Shown piece by piece: positions 10,089-19,513 of a stretch of 64,000 nucleotides of DNA. The first letter of the stretch is position 1. Each line of letters opens with the position of its first letter. Location: the NCBI RefSeq assembly GCF_003100395.1, contig NZ_CP029210.1, positions 1,922,001 to 1,986,000 of the forward strand, written 5' to 3'. The notes under the pieces were generated by a model, which saw only the letters and a program-made list of their open reading frames with translations, was not told the DNA's origin and did not search any database. A program made the translations under genes and the position numbers. This stretch comes from Aquabacterium olei (GTDB lineage: Bacteria; Pseudomonadota; Gammaproteobacteria; Burkholderiales; Burkholderiaceae_C).

Positions 10089-10874
10089 ATGAGCTACACC
10101 ATCGACCTTTCCGGCCGCGTCGCGCTGATCACCGGTGCCTCCAGCGGATTGGGTACGCAGTTCGCACACACCCTGTCCAAGGCCGGTGCGGCCGTGGTGC
10201 TGGCCGGCCGCCGTGTCGAGCGGCTCAAGACCCTGCGCTCTGAGCTCGAATCCTACGGCGGCGACGCCCACGTGGTCGGCCTGGACGTGACCGAGGTGGC
10301 CAGCATCCGCTCGGCCGTGGCCCACGCCGAAACCGAAGTCGGCCCCATCGACATCCTGATCAACAACTCGGGCGTGAGCACCACCGAGCGCCTGATCGAC
10401 GTCACCAGCGACAGCTACGACTACGTCTTCGACACCAACACCCGCGGCGCGTTCTTCGTGGCGCAGGAAGTCGCCAAGCGCATGCTCGCGCGCGCCAAGG
10501 GCTCGGCCCCGGGCACCTACACCGGTGGGCGCATCGTCAACATCGCCTCGGCCGCGGGCCTGCGCACCCTGCCGCAGATCGGGGTGTACTGCATGAGCAA
10601 GGCCGCCGTCATCCACATGACCAAGGTGATGGCGGCAGAGTGGGGCCGCTTCGGCATCACCACCAACGCCATCTGCCCGGGCTACATCGACACCGAGATC
10701 AACCACCACCACTGGGAAACCGAGGCGGGTCAGAAGCTCATCAACATGCTGCCACGCAAGCGCGTGGGCCAGCCGCGTGACCTTGATTCGCTGATCGTGA
10801 CGCTGTGTGCCGCCGAGAGCGACTTCATCAACGGCGCCATCATCTCCGCCGACGACGGCATGGCTGCTGCCTGA
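10089..10874 (+). CDS. SDR family NAD(P)-dependent oxidoreductase
   Basis: Short-chain dehydrogenase/reductase, 261 residues, start ATG 10089 with GAGGAG 6 bases upstream (the frame is open back to 9981). The cofactor motif TGASSGLG is at 15-22, NNSG at 92-95, and the catalytic triad is Ser 154, Tyr 167, Lys 171 (YCMSK). Substrate unknown. Its position between ETF-QO and an acyl-CoA thioesterase/CoA-transferase group hints at a hydroxyacyl or ketoacyl substrate, but that is context only. Confidence 0.88.
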   Translation: MSYTIDLSGRVALITGASSGLGTQFAHTLSKAGAAVVLAGRRVERLKTLRSELESYGGDAHVVGLDVTEVASIRSAVAHAETEVGPIDILINNSGVSTTERLIDVTSDSYDYVFDTNTRGAFFVAQEVAKRMLARAKGSAPGTYTGGRIVNIASAAGLRTLPQIGVYCMSKAAVIHMTKVMAAEWGRFGITTNAICPGYIDTEINHHHWETEAGQKLINMLPRKRVGQPRDLDSLIVTLCAAESDFINGAIISADDGMAAA

Positions 10875-10883
10875 GCCCGCTTG

Positions 10884-10926
10884 AAAACCCGGAGGCTCAT
10901 CCACATTTGAGACACGGGTTTTCTTT
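10884..10926 (+). terminator. Terminator-like hairpin after the SDR gene
   Basis: AAAACCCG (10884-10891) pairs with CGGGTTTT (10915-10922), with a smaller CTCA/TGAG stem in the 23-base loop, followed by CTTTG. It is 9 bases after the SDR stop and upstream of the thioesterase start, so readthrough may be partial. Confidence 0.6.
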
Positions 10927-10954
10927 GAGTGTGCATCTGCATTCCTGATCCGCC

Positions 10955-11425
10955 ATGCGTCTCGACATCCCCGAACACAAGATCCTGGTTCATGAAGTTC
11001 GCCTGCCCATCCTGTGGGGCGACATGGACGTGCTGGGGCACGTCAACAACACCGTCTACTTCCGTTACATGGAGCAGGCCCGCGTGACGTGGATCGAGGC
11101 CATCAGCGGCCAGGTCCAGTCCGACACCGAAGGCCCGGTGATCGCCAACACCTTCTGCAACTTCTACCGCCCGCTGGTGTACCCGGGCGATGTGGTGGTA
11201 AAGCTGTATGTGGGATCGCCCGGGCGCACCAGCATCGACACCTACGCCAGCATCGAGCGGGCCGACGAGCCGGGCGCACCCTATGCCGCGGGCGGGGCCA
11301 CGCTGGTGTGGGTGAGCATGGCCGATGGCCGGCCCTTGCCGTTGCCGGGGCCCATTCGCGCGCTCGAAGGCCATCTGCCTGCACTGAAGGGCAACGACGC
11401 GCCCCCCGCCTTGCCCCCGCGCTAA
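10955..11425 (+). CDS. Acyl-CoA thioesterase, 4HBT/YbgC-like hotdog fold
   Basis: Predicted hydrolase of acyl-CoA thioesters. 156 residues with the hotdog signature WGDMDVLGHVNNTVYFRYME at about 21-40, where the Asp and His-Val-Asn-Asn block form the 4HBT active site. A second conserved stretch ANTFCNFYRPLVYPGD follows. The C-terminus is Pro/Ala rich. It lies between the SDR gene and the CoA-transferase pair on the same strand. Acyl chain preference cannot be told. Confidence 0.87.
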   Translation: MRLDIPEHKILVHEVRLPILWGDMDVLGHVNNTVYFRYMEQARVTWIEAISGQVQSDTEGPVIANTFCNFYRPLVYPGDVVVKLYVGSPGRTSIDTYASIERADEPGAPYAAGGATLVWVSMADGRPLPLPGPIRALEGHLPALKGNDAPPALPPR

Positions 11426-11436
11426 CCCTGCGTTTT

Positions 11437-11481
11437 TTATCCACGGTACGCTGGATTTCTGCGCGTTATCCGGTGTACGCT
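11437..11481. repeat. Imperfect direct repeat upstream of the CoA-transferase operon
   Basis: TTATCCACGGTACGCT at 11437-11452 and TTATCCGGTGTACGCT at 11466-11481 match at 13 of 16 positions, start-to-start 29 bases, ending 49 bases before the scoA start. Possibly tandem sites for a regulator; the partner is unknown. Confidence 0.4.
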
Positions 11482-11530
11482 TTCCTTGCTGCAGTGCAGC
11501 GAACAACCCCTGTTGCCAAGGAGTGTGTGG

Positions 11531-12241
11531 ATGAACAAGGTCTATCCCGACGCCGCCAGTGCGCTGGCTGGGATTGTGAAAGACGGCCAGCTGCTGGCTG
11601 TCGGTGGCTTCGGCCTGTGCGGCATCCCTGAAGCGCTGATCGACGCCCTGCAGGCGTCCGGCGTGAAGGACCTCACCGCGATTTCGAACAACGCCGGGGT
11701 CGACGGGTTCGGTCTGGGCAAGTTGCTCAACACGCGGCAGATCAAGAAGATGATCTCCAGCTACGTGGGCGAGAACAAGGAGTTCGAGCGCCAGTATCTG
11801 GCCGGTGAGCTGGAACTGGAATTCACCCCGCAAGGCACGCTGGCCGAGAAACTCCGCGCCGGTGGCGCCGGCATCCCGGCCTTCTTCACCAAGACCGGCG
11901 TGGGCACCATCGTGGCCGAGGGCAAGGAAACCCGCGAGTTCGATGGCGAAACCTACGTCATGGAGCGGGCCCTGGTGCCCGACGTGGCACTGGTCAAGGC
12001 GTGGAAGGCCGACAAGAGCGGCAACCTGATTTTCCGCCGCACGGCCCGCAACTTCAACCCGGCGGCCGCCATGGCCGGCAAGATCACCGTGGTGGAAGTG
12101 GAGGAGATCGTCGAGACCGGCACGTTCGACCCGGATGCGATTCACCTGCCGGGCATTTACGTGCACCGCATCGTGCTGAATGCCACGCCCGAGAAGCGCA
12201 TCGAAAAGCGCACCACCCAACAGAACCCGAAGGGAGCCTGA
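11531..12241 (+). CDS. scoA: 3-oxoacid CoA-transferase subunit A
   Basis: Alpha subunit of a succinyl-CoA:3-oxoacid CoA-transferase, moving CoA between succinyl-CoA and acetoacetate (or a related 3-oxoacid). 236 residues from ATG 11531, which has AAGGAG 7 bases upstream; upstream codons to 11486 are rejected. The CoA-transferase I motif [16 protein letters not shown] is near residues 23-38, and [19 protein letters not shown] is conserved. Subunit B follows after 3 bases. With ETF-QO and the thioesterase upstream, this suggests ketone-body or short-chain acid use. AtoD-type substrates are an alternative. Confidence 0.93.
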   Translation: MNKVYPDAASALAGIVKDGQLLAVGGFGLCGIPEALIDALQASGVKDLTAISNNAGVDGFGLGKLLNTRQIKKMISSYVGENKEFERQYLAGELELEFTPQGTLAEKLRAGGAGIPAFFTKTGVGTIVAEGKETREFDGETYVMERALVPDVALVKAWKADKSGNLIFRRTARNFNPAAAMAGKITVVEVEEIVETGTFDPDAIHLPGIYVHRIVLNATPEKRIEKRTTQQNPKGA

Positions 12242-12244
12242 GCC

Positions 12245-12889
12245 ATGCCCTGGACCCATGACGAAATGGCCGCCCGCGCGGCCAAGGAGCTGCAGGACGG
12301 CTTCTACGTGAACCTGGGCATTGGTCTGCCCACGCTGGTGGCCAACCACGTGGCACCTGGCATCGACGTGTGGCTGCAAAGCGAAAACGGCATGCTGGGC
12401 ATCGGCCCTTTCCCGGATGAGAGCGAGGTCGATGCCGACCTGATCAACGCCGGCAAGCAGACCGTCACGACGCTGCCCGGCAGTTCGATCTTCGGCAGCC
12501 ACGAGAGCTTTGCCATGATCCGCGGCGGCAAGATCAACCTGTCCATCCTGGGCGCCATGCAGGTGTCGGACAAGGGCGATCTGGCCAACTGGATGATTCC
12601 CGGCAAGATGGTCAAGGGCATGGGCGGCGCGATGGACCTGGTGGCCGGCGTGGCGCGCGTGGTGGTGTTGATGGAGCACAGCGCCAAGAACGGCGAGCAC
12701 AAGCTGCTGCAGCAATGCACGCTGCCGCTGACGGGCGTGGGCGTGGTGGACCGTGTGATCACCGAGCTGTGCGTGCTGGATGTGACGCCCAAGGGGTTTG
12801 TGTGCGTGGAACTGGCGCCGGGGGTGACGGAAGAAGAGATCCGCACCAAGACGGGCGCGCACGTGGAGTTTGCGCTGCAGGCTGCTTGA
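12245..12889 (+). CDS. scoB: 3-oxoacid CoA-transferase subunit B
   Basis: Beta subunit carrying the catalytic glutamate. 214 residues, ATG 12245 close behind subunit A with GGGAG just upstream. The active-site block [10 protein letters not shown] contains the Glu that forms the glutamyl-CoA intermediate; [11 protein letters not shown] and [10 protein letters not shown] are typical. Subunits A and B form one translational unit ending at a terminator. Confidence 0.94.
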   Translation: MPWTHDEMAARAAKELQDGFYVNLGIGLPTLVANHVAPGIDVWLQSENGMLGIGPFPDESEVDADLINAGKQTVTTLPGSSIFGSHESFAMIRGGKINLSILGAMQVSDKGDLANWMIPGKMVKGMGGAMDLVAGVARVVVLMEHSAKNGEHKLLQQCTLPLTGVGVVDRVITELCVLDVTPKGFVCVELAPGVTEEEIRTKTGAHVEFALQAA

Positions 12890-12912
12890 AGCGGGATTGC
12901 TGGAGCTGAGAG

Positions 12913-12938
12913 AAGGCCGCCTGCGGGGCAGCCTTTTT
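12913..12938 (+). terminator. Rho-independent terminator after scoB
   Basis: AAGGC (12913-12917) pairs with GCCTT (12931-12935); the stem continues past one mismatch with GCC/GGC and is followed by a T run to 12938. It lies 23 bases after the scoB stop. Confidence 0.8.
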
Positions 12939-13044
12939 GTGGCATCGGTTCCTGCCGTGCGATCACGACGATCGCCTTTTGGGCCGCTGCCATTTCGATA
13001 CCCTTGTGGTCGTCGGCCGCAGTGTCCAACCGGGGGCATGTCGT

Positions 13045-13100
13045 AAAAAAAGGCGGGTGGCTCAGGGGCTGGCCGGGCTCACCCCCTGAGCCACCCGCCT
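13045..13100 (-). terminator. 18-bp perfect hairpin with minus-strand T-tract in front of rmuC
   Basis: 13051-13068 is perfectly complementary to 13083-13100 (18 bp, GC-rich, 14-base loop). On the minus strand it is followed directly by six or seven T residues (13050-13045), a textbook intrinsic terminator. No minus-strand gene ends here: the next genes on both sides are plus strand. On the plus strand it ends 14 bases before the rmuC start codon. Confidence 0.75.
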
Positions 13101-13114
13101 GCGACAATGCCGCG

Positions 13115-14413
13115 ATGAACTGGCTGACCTGGGCCCTGCTGGGCGTGAACCTGCTTGTGTTGCTGTGGCTGGCATTGCGCCCGCAGCCCGATCCCACCGA
13201 GGCCTTGCAGCAACGGCTGGACGACCTGGCAGACGGCCATCACCGCGTGGCTGAGTCCCTTGAACGCACGCTGCGCGACGACGTGGCCCGCACCGCGGCC
13301 CTGACGCGGCAGGAGCTGGGCATGACGCTGGGCCAGTTGCAGCAGACCCTGGTGCAGCAGCAAGGCGAGACGGCGCGCACCCACAACGAGCAGATGGCCC
13401 GGCTGCACCAAGCGGTTGAGCAGCGCCTGCAATCCCTGCAGGCCGACAACGAGCGCAAGCTGGAGCAGATGCGCCAGACGGTCGATGAAAAACTGCACGC
13501 CACGCTGGAAGCCCGCCTGGGCGAGCGCTTCCGTGAGGTGGCTGAGCGGCTGGAGCAGGTGCACAAGGGCCTGGGCGAAATGCAGCGCCTGGCCAGCGAC
13601 GTGGGGTCGCTCAGCCGCGTGCTGAGCAACGTCAAGACCCGCGGGGTGTTTGGCGAGGTGCAGTTGGCCGCGCTGCTGGAGCAGGTGTTCACGCCCGACC
13701 AGTACGCTGCCAACATCGAAACCGTGCCGGGCAGCGGCGCCCGGGTCGAGTTCGCCATCCGGCTGCCGGGGCAGGGCGGGGCAGGCAGCGCGCCCCTGTG
13801 GCTGCCCATCGACGCGAAGTTTCCCCGTGAGGACCACGAGCGCCTGCTTGACGCCCACGACCGCGCCGACGCGGCCGGTGTCGAGGCCGCCGGCAAGGCG
13901 CTGGAGCAGCGGCTGCGACTGGAGGCGCGCACCATCCGCGAGAAGTACCTCGCTGCGCCTTACACGGCCGATTTCGGCATCCTCTTCCTGCCGACCGAGG
14001 GGCTCTACGCCGAGGCCCTGCGCCGTCCGGGCCTGGTCGAATCGCTGCAGCGCGAGCAGCGTGTGATGCTGGCCGGCCCCACCACCTTGCTCGCTACGCT
14101 GACCAGCCTGCAGATGGGCTTCCGCACCCTGGCGCTCGAACGGCGTTCGTCCGAGGTGTGGCAGGTGCTGGGCGCGGTGAAGACCGAGTTCGGCAAGTTC
14201 GGCGACGTGCTGGCCCGCACCCGAAAGAAGCTGGAGGAGGCCAGCAATAGCATCTCGTCGGTCGAGACGCGCACACGCGTGATGGGCCGTGCGCTCAAGG
14301 ACGTCGAATCGCTGCCGGAAGAGCAGGCCACTTCCTTGCTGCCGCTGGCGGCCGCCGCCGAGCCGGAAGCGGCCGAATCGCCCGCCTCAGCCCAGCCCTT
14401 GTCGGCGGGTTGA
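13115..14413 (+). CDS. rmuC: DNA recombination protein RmuC
   Basis: RmuC-family protein linked to limiting recombination between repeats and to DNA processing. 432 residues from ATG 13115. An N-terminal membrane anchor (NWLTWALLGVNLLVLLWLAL) is followed by a long Gln/Glu/Arg-rich coiled coil (about 30-190), then the RmuC core with RGVFGEVQLAALLEQV, LPIDAKFPREDHERLL and ADFGILFLPTEGLYAE. The C-terminus is Ala/Glu rich. No Shine-Dalgarno is evident because a large hairpin occupies the leader. Its stop lies 17 bases from the convergent hemH stop. Confidence 0.93.
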   Translation: MNWLTWALLGVNLLVLLWLALRPQPDPTEALQQRLDDLADGHHRVAESLERTLRDDVARTAALTRQELGMTLGQLQQTLVQQQGETARTHNEQMARLHQAVEQRLQSLQADNERKLEQMRQTVDEKLHATLEARLGERFREVAERLEQVHKGLGEMQRLASDVGSLSRVLSNVKTRGVFGEVQLAALLEQVFTPDQYAANIETVPGSGARVEFAIRLPGQGGAGSAPLWLPIDAKFPREDHERLLDAHDRADAAGVEAAGKALEQRLRLEARTIREKYLAAPYTADFGILFLPTEGLYAEALRRPGLVESLQREQRVMLAGPTTLLATLTSLQMGFRTLALERRSSEVWQVLGAVKTEFGKFGDVLARTRKKLEEASNSISSVETRTRVMGRALKDVESLPEEQATSLLPLAAAAEPEAAESPASAQPLSAG

Positions 14414-14430
14414 GCGCGCGAGGGCGGCCG

Positions 14431-15528
14431 TCAGTGCGGGCAGCCCAGGGCCCGGGCGCGGGCCTGCTGCATCGTCAGCGCCTCGGTCGTCGGTTGCAGG
14501 GCCGCCTGGGTCGGCCAGCCCTGCATGTGCTGCTGCACGATGCCTGACAGCGCGCGGATCCAGTCCAGCCGGTCGTTCACGCAGGGGATGTACTGGAATG
14601 CCTGGCCGCCGTTCTTCAGGAAGGCCTGCTTGCCCTCCATGGCAATCTCTTCCAGCGTCTCGATGCAATCGGCCACGAAGCCCGGGCACACGACATCGAC
14701 CTTCTTCACGCCTTCGCGCGCCAGCTTGATGAGCGTGGGCTCGGTGTAGGGCTCCAGCCACTTGGCCTTGCCGAATCGGCTCTGGAAGGTGACGACGTAT
14801 TGCTCTTTCGTCAGCCCCAGGCGCTCGGCCACCAGGCGGCCGGTCTTCTGGCATTCGCAGTGGTACGGGTCACCCAGGTGCAGCGTGCGCTCGGGCATGC
14901 CATGGAAGCTCATCACGAGGCGGTCGCCCCGGCCGTGGGTCTGCCAGTGATCGCGCACGCTGGCCGCCAGCGACTCGATGTAAGCCGGGTCATCATGGAA
15001 GTGGTTGATGTGCCGCAGCTCGGGCAACAGCCGAGTCTGGCGTCCCCAGGCAAACACCTCGTCCATCACACTGGCTGTGGTGGCGCCGCTGTACTGCGGG
15101 TACATGGGCACGACGAGCACGCGGGTGGCGCCTTCGGTCTTCAGGGCATCGAGCTGGCTGGCGACCGAGGGTTGACCGTAGCGCATGGCGTGGCGCACCA
15201 CCACTTGGTGGCCGGCTTCACCCAGAAAGCCTTGCAGCAGCGTGGCCTGCTTTTCGGTCCAGGCGCGCAGGGGCGAACCTTCGGGCGTCCAGATGCTGGC
15301 GTACTTGGCGGCCGATTTGGCCGGGCGCACGCGCAGGATGATGCCGTGCAGGATGGGCATCCAGACCGCCCGCGGGATCTCGACGACACGGGGGTCGCTC
15401 AGGAACTGGCCCAGGTAGCGGCGCAGGGCCGCGGGGGTGGGGGCCTCGGGCGTGCCGAGGTTGACGAGGAGGACGGCCGTGCGGGGCAACTGGCCGTGGG
15501 TGTAAGGGGGTTCTTTGGCAACGCTCAT
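14431..15528 (-). CDS. hemH: Ferrochelatase HemH
   Basis: Inserts Fe2+ into protoporphyrin IX, the last step of protoheme synthesis. 365 residues, normal length. Catalytic His 209 is in SFHGMPER and Glu 290 in CIETLEEIAMEG; VNLGTPEAP near the N-terminus and VPMYPQYSG are family blocks. Its ATG overlaps the stop of the upstream receiver gene by 4 bases, so the two are coupled. Confidence 0.96.
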   Translation of the reverse strand: MSVAKEPPYTHGQLPRTAVLLVNLGTPEAPTPAALRRYLGQFLSDPRVVEIPRAVWMPILHGIILRVRPAKSAAKYASIWTPEGSPLRAWTEKQATLLQGFLGEAGHQVVVRHAMRYGQPSVASQLDALKTEGATRVLVVPMYPQYSGATTASVMDEVFAWGRQTRLLPELRHINHFHDDPAYIESLAASVRDHWQTHGRGDRLVMSFHGMPERTLHLGDPYHCECQKTGRLVAERLGLTKEQYVVTFQSRFGKAKWLEPYTEPTLIKLAREGVKKVDVVCPGFVADCIETLEEIAMEGKQAFLKNGGQAFQYIPCVNDRLDWIRALSGIVQQHMQGWPTQAALQPTTEALTMQQARARALGCPH

Positions 15529-16040
15529 GGCGTGCGATTGTCGCCTCGGCTGGCCAGGTCGCGCAGGGTTGTCGTCACTTCGACAATGTTGATGGGTTTC
15601 GTCCAGTAGCCCACAAAGCCGGCCGCCCGGGCCTTGGCCAGGTCTTCAGGCAGCGCATCGGCCGAGCACATGAAGGCGGGCGTGGTCTCGAGCCCAGGCA
15701 CGCGGCGCAGCGCGGTGAGCACCTCAAAGCCCGACATGCCGGGCAGATGGGCATCGAGCACCAGCACGTGCGGGGGCTGGGCCTGCGCCATGCTCAGGGC
15801 CATCTCGCCGTCTTCGGCCACCAGCAACTCGATCTGGGGGTGCGGGCGCAAGGCCTCTTCGAACAGCATCGCGTTGATGCGGTTGTCTTCAACGTAAAGC
15901 ACCCGCAGGGGGGCAAGGGTGCTGGCTGGGTGTCCCGGAGGGTGCTGCAGGGCCTGTTCAGGCATGTCCGATTGGCACTTTGGAATCGACGGCGGACCGA
16001 CAGATGGGCCACGTCCTGGGCCCGAGGATGTCTCGATCAT
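15525..16040 (-). CDS. Receiver-only response regulator
   Basis: CheY-like receiver with no output domain. 171 residues. Acidic pair Glu 51/Asp 52 in LYVEDNRINA, phospho-acceptor Asp 96 in VLVLDAHLPGMSG, Ser 126, and Lys 148 in WTKPI are all present. The first 40 residues are Pro/Ser rich and probably disordered; GGAGG lies just ahead of ATG 16040, though the spacing is short, and ATG 15965 is an alternative. Its partner kinase is not in the neighbourhood. It overlaps hemH by 4 bases and follows the cyclase-FHA gene by 30 bases, suggesting one operon. Confidence 0.88.
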   Translation of the reverse strand: MIETSSGPGRGPSVGPPSIPKCQSDMPEQALQHPPGHPASTLAPLRVLYVEDNRINAMLFEEALRPHPQIELLVAEDGEMALSMAQAQPPHVLVLDAHLPGMSGFEVLTALRRVPGLETTPAFMCSADALPEDLAKARAAGFVGYWTKPINIVEVTTTLRDLASRGDNRTP

Positions 16041-16070
16041 AAGCCTCCGACATCGCGAAGGCTGTCGGCA

Positions 16071-17006
16071 TCAGTACTGAGGCAATGTGTCGGAAAAGCT
16101 CAACACATCGAAGCGAATCTGTGTGCTGGTGGGGTCGTTGGGGGGGGCGCCCAGTGAAATCACGCCGCTGCCGTGCAAGGTGCAGGTACCGCGACGCAGC
16201 GTCAGCACCTGGTCGTCGCCATCGAAGCGCACGTGGGTGCCGTTGTAGCTCAGGTCGCTCAAGTAAAGGTGTCCGCTATGCGACTCGATCCGGGCGTGCG
16301 AGCGAGACACGCGCGAGTCCCCGATGCAGAAGCTGGCCTGCGGGCTGCGGCCAATGACCACGGGCATGCTGCCCGTCGAGAACACCCGCTCGGTCGACAG
16401 CCACATCAGGCGGATGCCATCGGGCATGTCGGTTTCAGGGCTGTCGAGCGCCATGGTGGCCACGGTGTCACCAAAACGCAGGCTTTCCATGCGCAGCACG
16501 GGAACCGGGTCCTTGCGCCCGCGCAGGTAGAGCTTGTCGATGCTGCGAAAGCGCTCCTGCTGGTCGCTGGGCAGTTCGCGCAGCAACACGCCCGTGGTGA
16601 GCGTTTCGTTGTCTCCGGCCAGATCAAGCAGGCGCGCCGCCACGTTGACGGCATCGCCGAAGCAATCGCCAGCCACCTCGACCGTTTCGCCCCAGGCCAG
16701 TGCCACCTTCAGCTTGATGGCGGGAGCCTTTTCCTTCGGGCCCTCGTTGACCGGCACGATGCGCTCGAGCGAGTCGTGCAGGCTGGCGGCGGCCTCGACC
16801 GCGCGTTCTGCGTCATCGAAGGCGGCCATCAGGCCGTCGCCGAGCGTCTTGACGACGCGGCCGCCAGCGCGCGCAACGATCTGTCCGAGCATCGCCAGGC
16901 TGTGGGTGATGACGGTGGCCGCTTCGGTGTTGCCGAGCTTCAAGTACAGCGCCGTGCTGCCGCGAAGGTCGGCAAACAGGATGGCGCGTTCCCGGGTGGA
17001 GTCCAT
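16071..17006 (-). CDS. Class III nucleotide cyclase fused to a C-terminal FHA domain
   Basis: Predicted soluble adenylate cyclase (ATP to cAMP) joined to a phosphothreonine-binding FHA domain. 311 residues from ATG 17006. The cyclase domain is about 5-175: metal Asp 13 in FADLRGSTAL, Lys 53 and Asp 57 in KTLGDGL, and the Asn 121/Arg 125 pair in GDAVNVAARL. The FHA domain is about 205-290: GR 219-220, SRSH 234-237, NG 255-256. No membrane segment is seen. The start has no Shine-Dalgarno, and the longer open frame beyond 17006 overlaps the terminator and rpoD and is rejected. A perfect 16-bp palindrome lies 50 bases upstream. The FHA partner is likely a Ser/Thr-phosphorylated protein, unknown. 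Confidence 0.88.
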   Translation of the reverse strand: MDSTRERAILFADLRGSTALYLKLGNTEAATVITHSLAMLGQIVARAGGRVVKTLGDGLMAAFDDAERAVEAAASLHDSLERIVPVNEGPKEKAPAIKLKVALAWGETVEVAGDCFGDAVNVAARLLDLAGDNETLTTGVLLRELPSDQQERFRSIDKLYLRGRKDPVPVLRMESLRFGDTVATMALDSPETDMPDGIRLMWLSTERVFSTGSMPVVIGRSPQASFCIGDSRVSRSHARIESHSGHLYLSDLSYNGTHVRFDGDDQVLTLRRGTCTLHGSGVISLGAPPNDPTSTQIRFDVLSFSDTLPQY

Positions 17007-17056
17007 GGCGCGAGGAGGTCGCTTGGCTTGCGAAAGGTCGCTGGCTATTGGAGCAA

Positions 17057-17072
17057 TGTGCAACGTTGCACA
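17057..17072. promoter_or_regulatory. Perfect 16-bp palindrome upstream of the cyclase-FHA gene
   Basis: TGTGCAACGTTGCACA is fully self-complementary. Half-site geometry TGTGC-N6-GCACA matches CRP-family spacing, while the central AACGTT also fits LacI-type operators. It lies 50 bases upstream of the start codon. A 14/16 match occurs upstream of adk at 22450-22465. Confidence 0.55.
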
Positions 17073-17102
17073 GATATGGTGAACATTATGCGACGCCCCA
17101 AT

Positions 17103-17126
17103 GAAAAACCCGGCCGGAGCCGGGTT
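17103..17126 (-). terminator. Rho-independent terminator after rpoD
   Basis: AACCCGGC (17107-17114) pairs with GCCGGGTT (17119-17126), loop CGGA, followed on the minus strand by a T run (17108-17104). It lies 27 bases past the rpoD stop and separates it from the cyclase gene. Confidence 0.9.
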
Positions 17127-17152
17127 GCGTCGCGGGAAAACCTCAAGGGGTT

Positions 17153-19396
<2,244 letters not shown>

Positions 19397-19440
19397 GCGC
19401 TTCCTCGGAATAGAGAATCTTGGGGATCGTCGAACCCTCC

Positions 19441-19469
19441 ATTATCGCGCAAGCGAAGAGGGTCGTCAA
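19441..19469 (-). promoter_or_regulatory. Sigma-70 promoter of rpoD
   Basis: Minus strand: -35 TTGACG (19469-19464), 17-base spacer, -10 GATAAT (19446-19441). Near-consensus hexamers with ideal spacing, about 45 bases upstream of the rpoD ATG. It lies in the 117-base dnaG-rpoD gap, so rpoD can be expressed independently of dnaG. Confidence 0.75.
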
Positions 19470-19513
19470 AAATGTTGCGGTGCGGCGTGAGCGCCGGATC
19501 CCGCGGCGTCCCA

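Noticed and set aside
10730..13039. Minus-strand open frame of 769 codons across the SDR, thioesterase and CoA-transferase genes
   Set aside because: Codon-bias shadow in GC-rich DNA: low-complexity His/Arg/Gly translation with no family motif, opposite well-identified genes.
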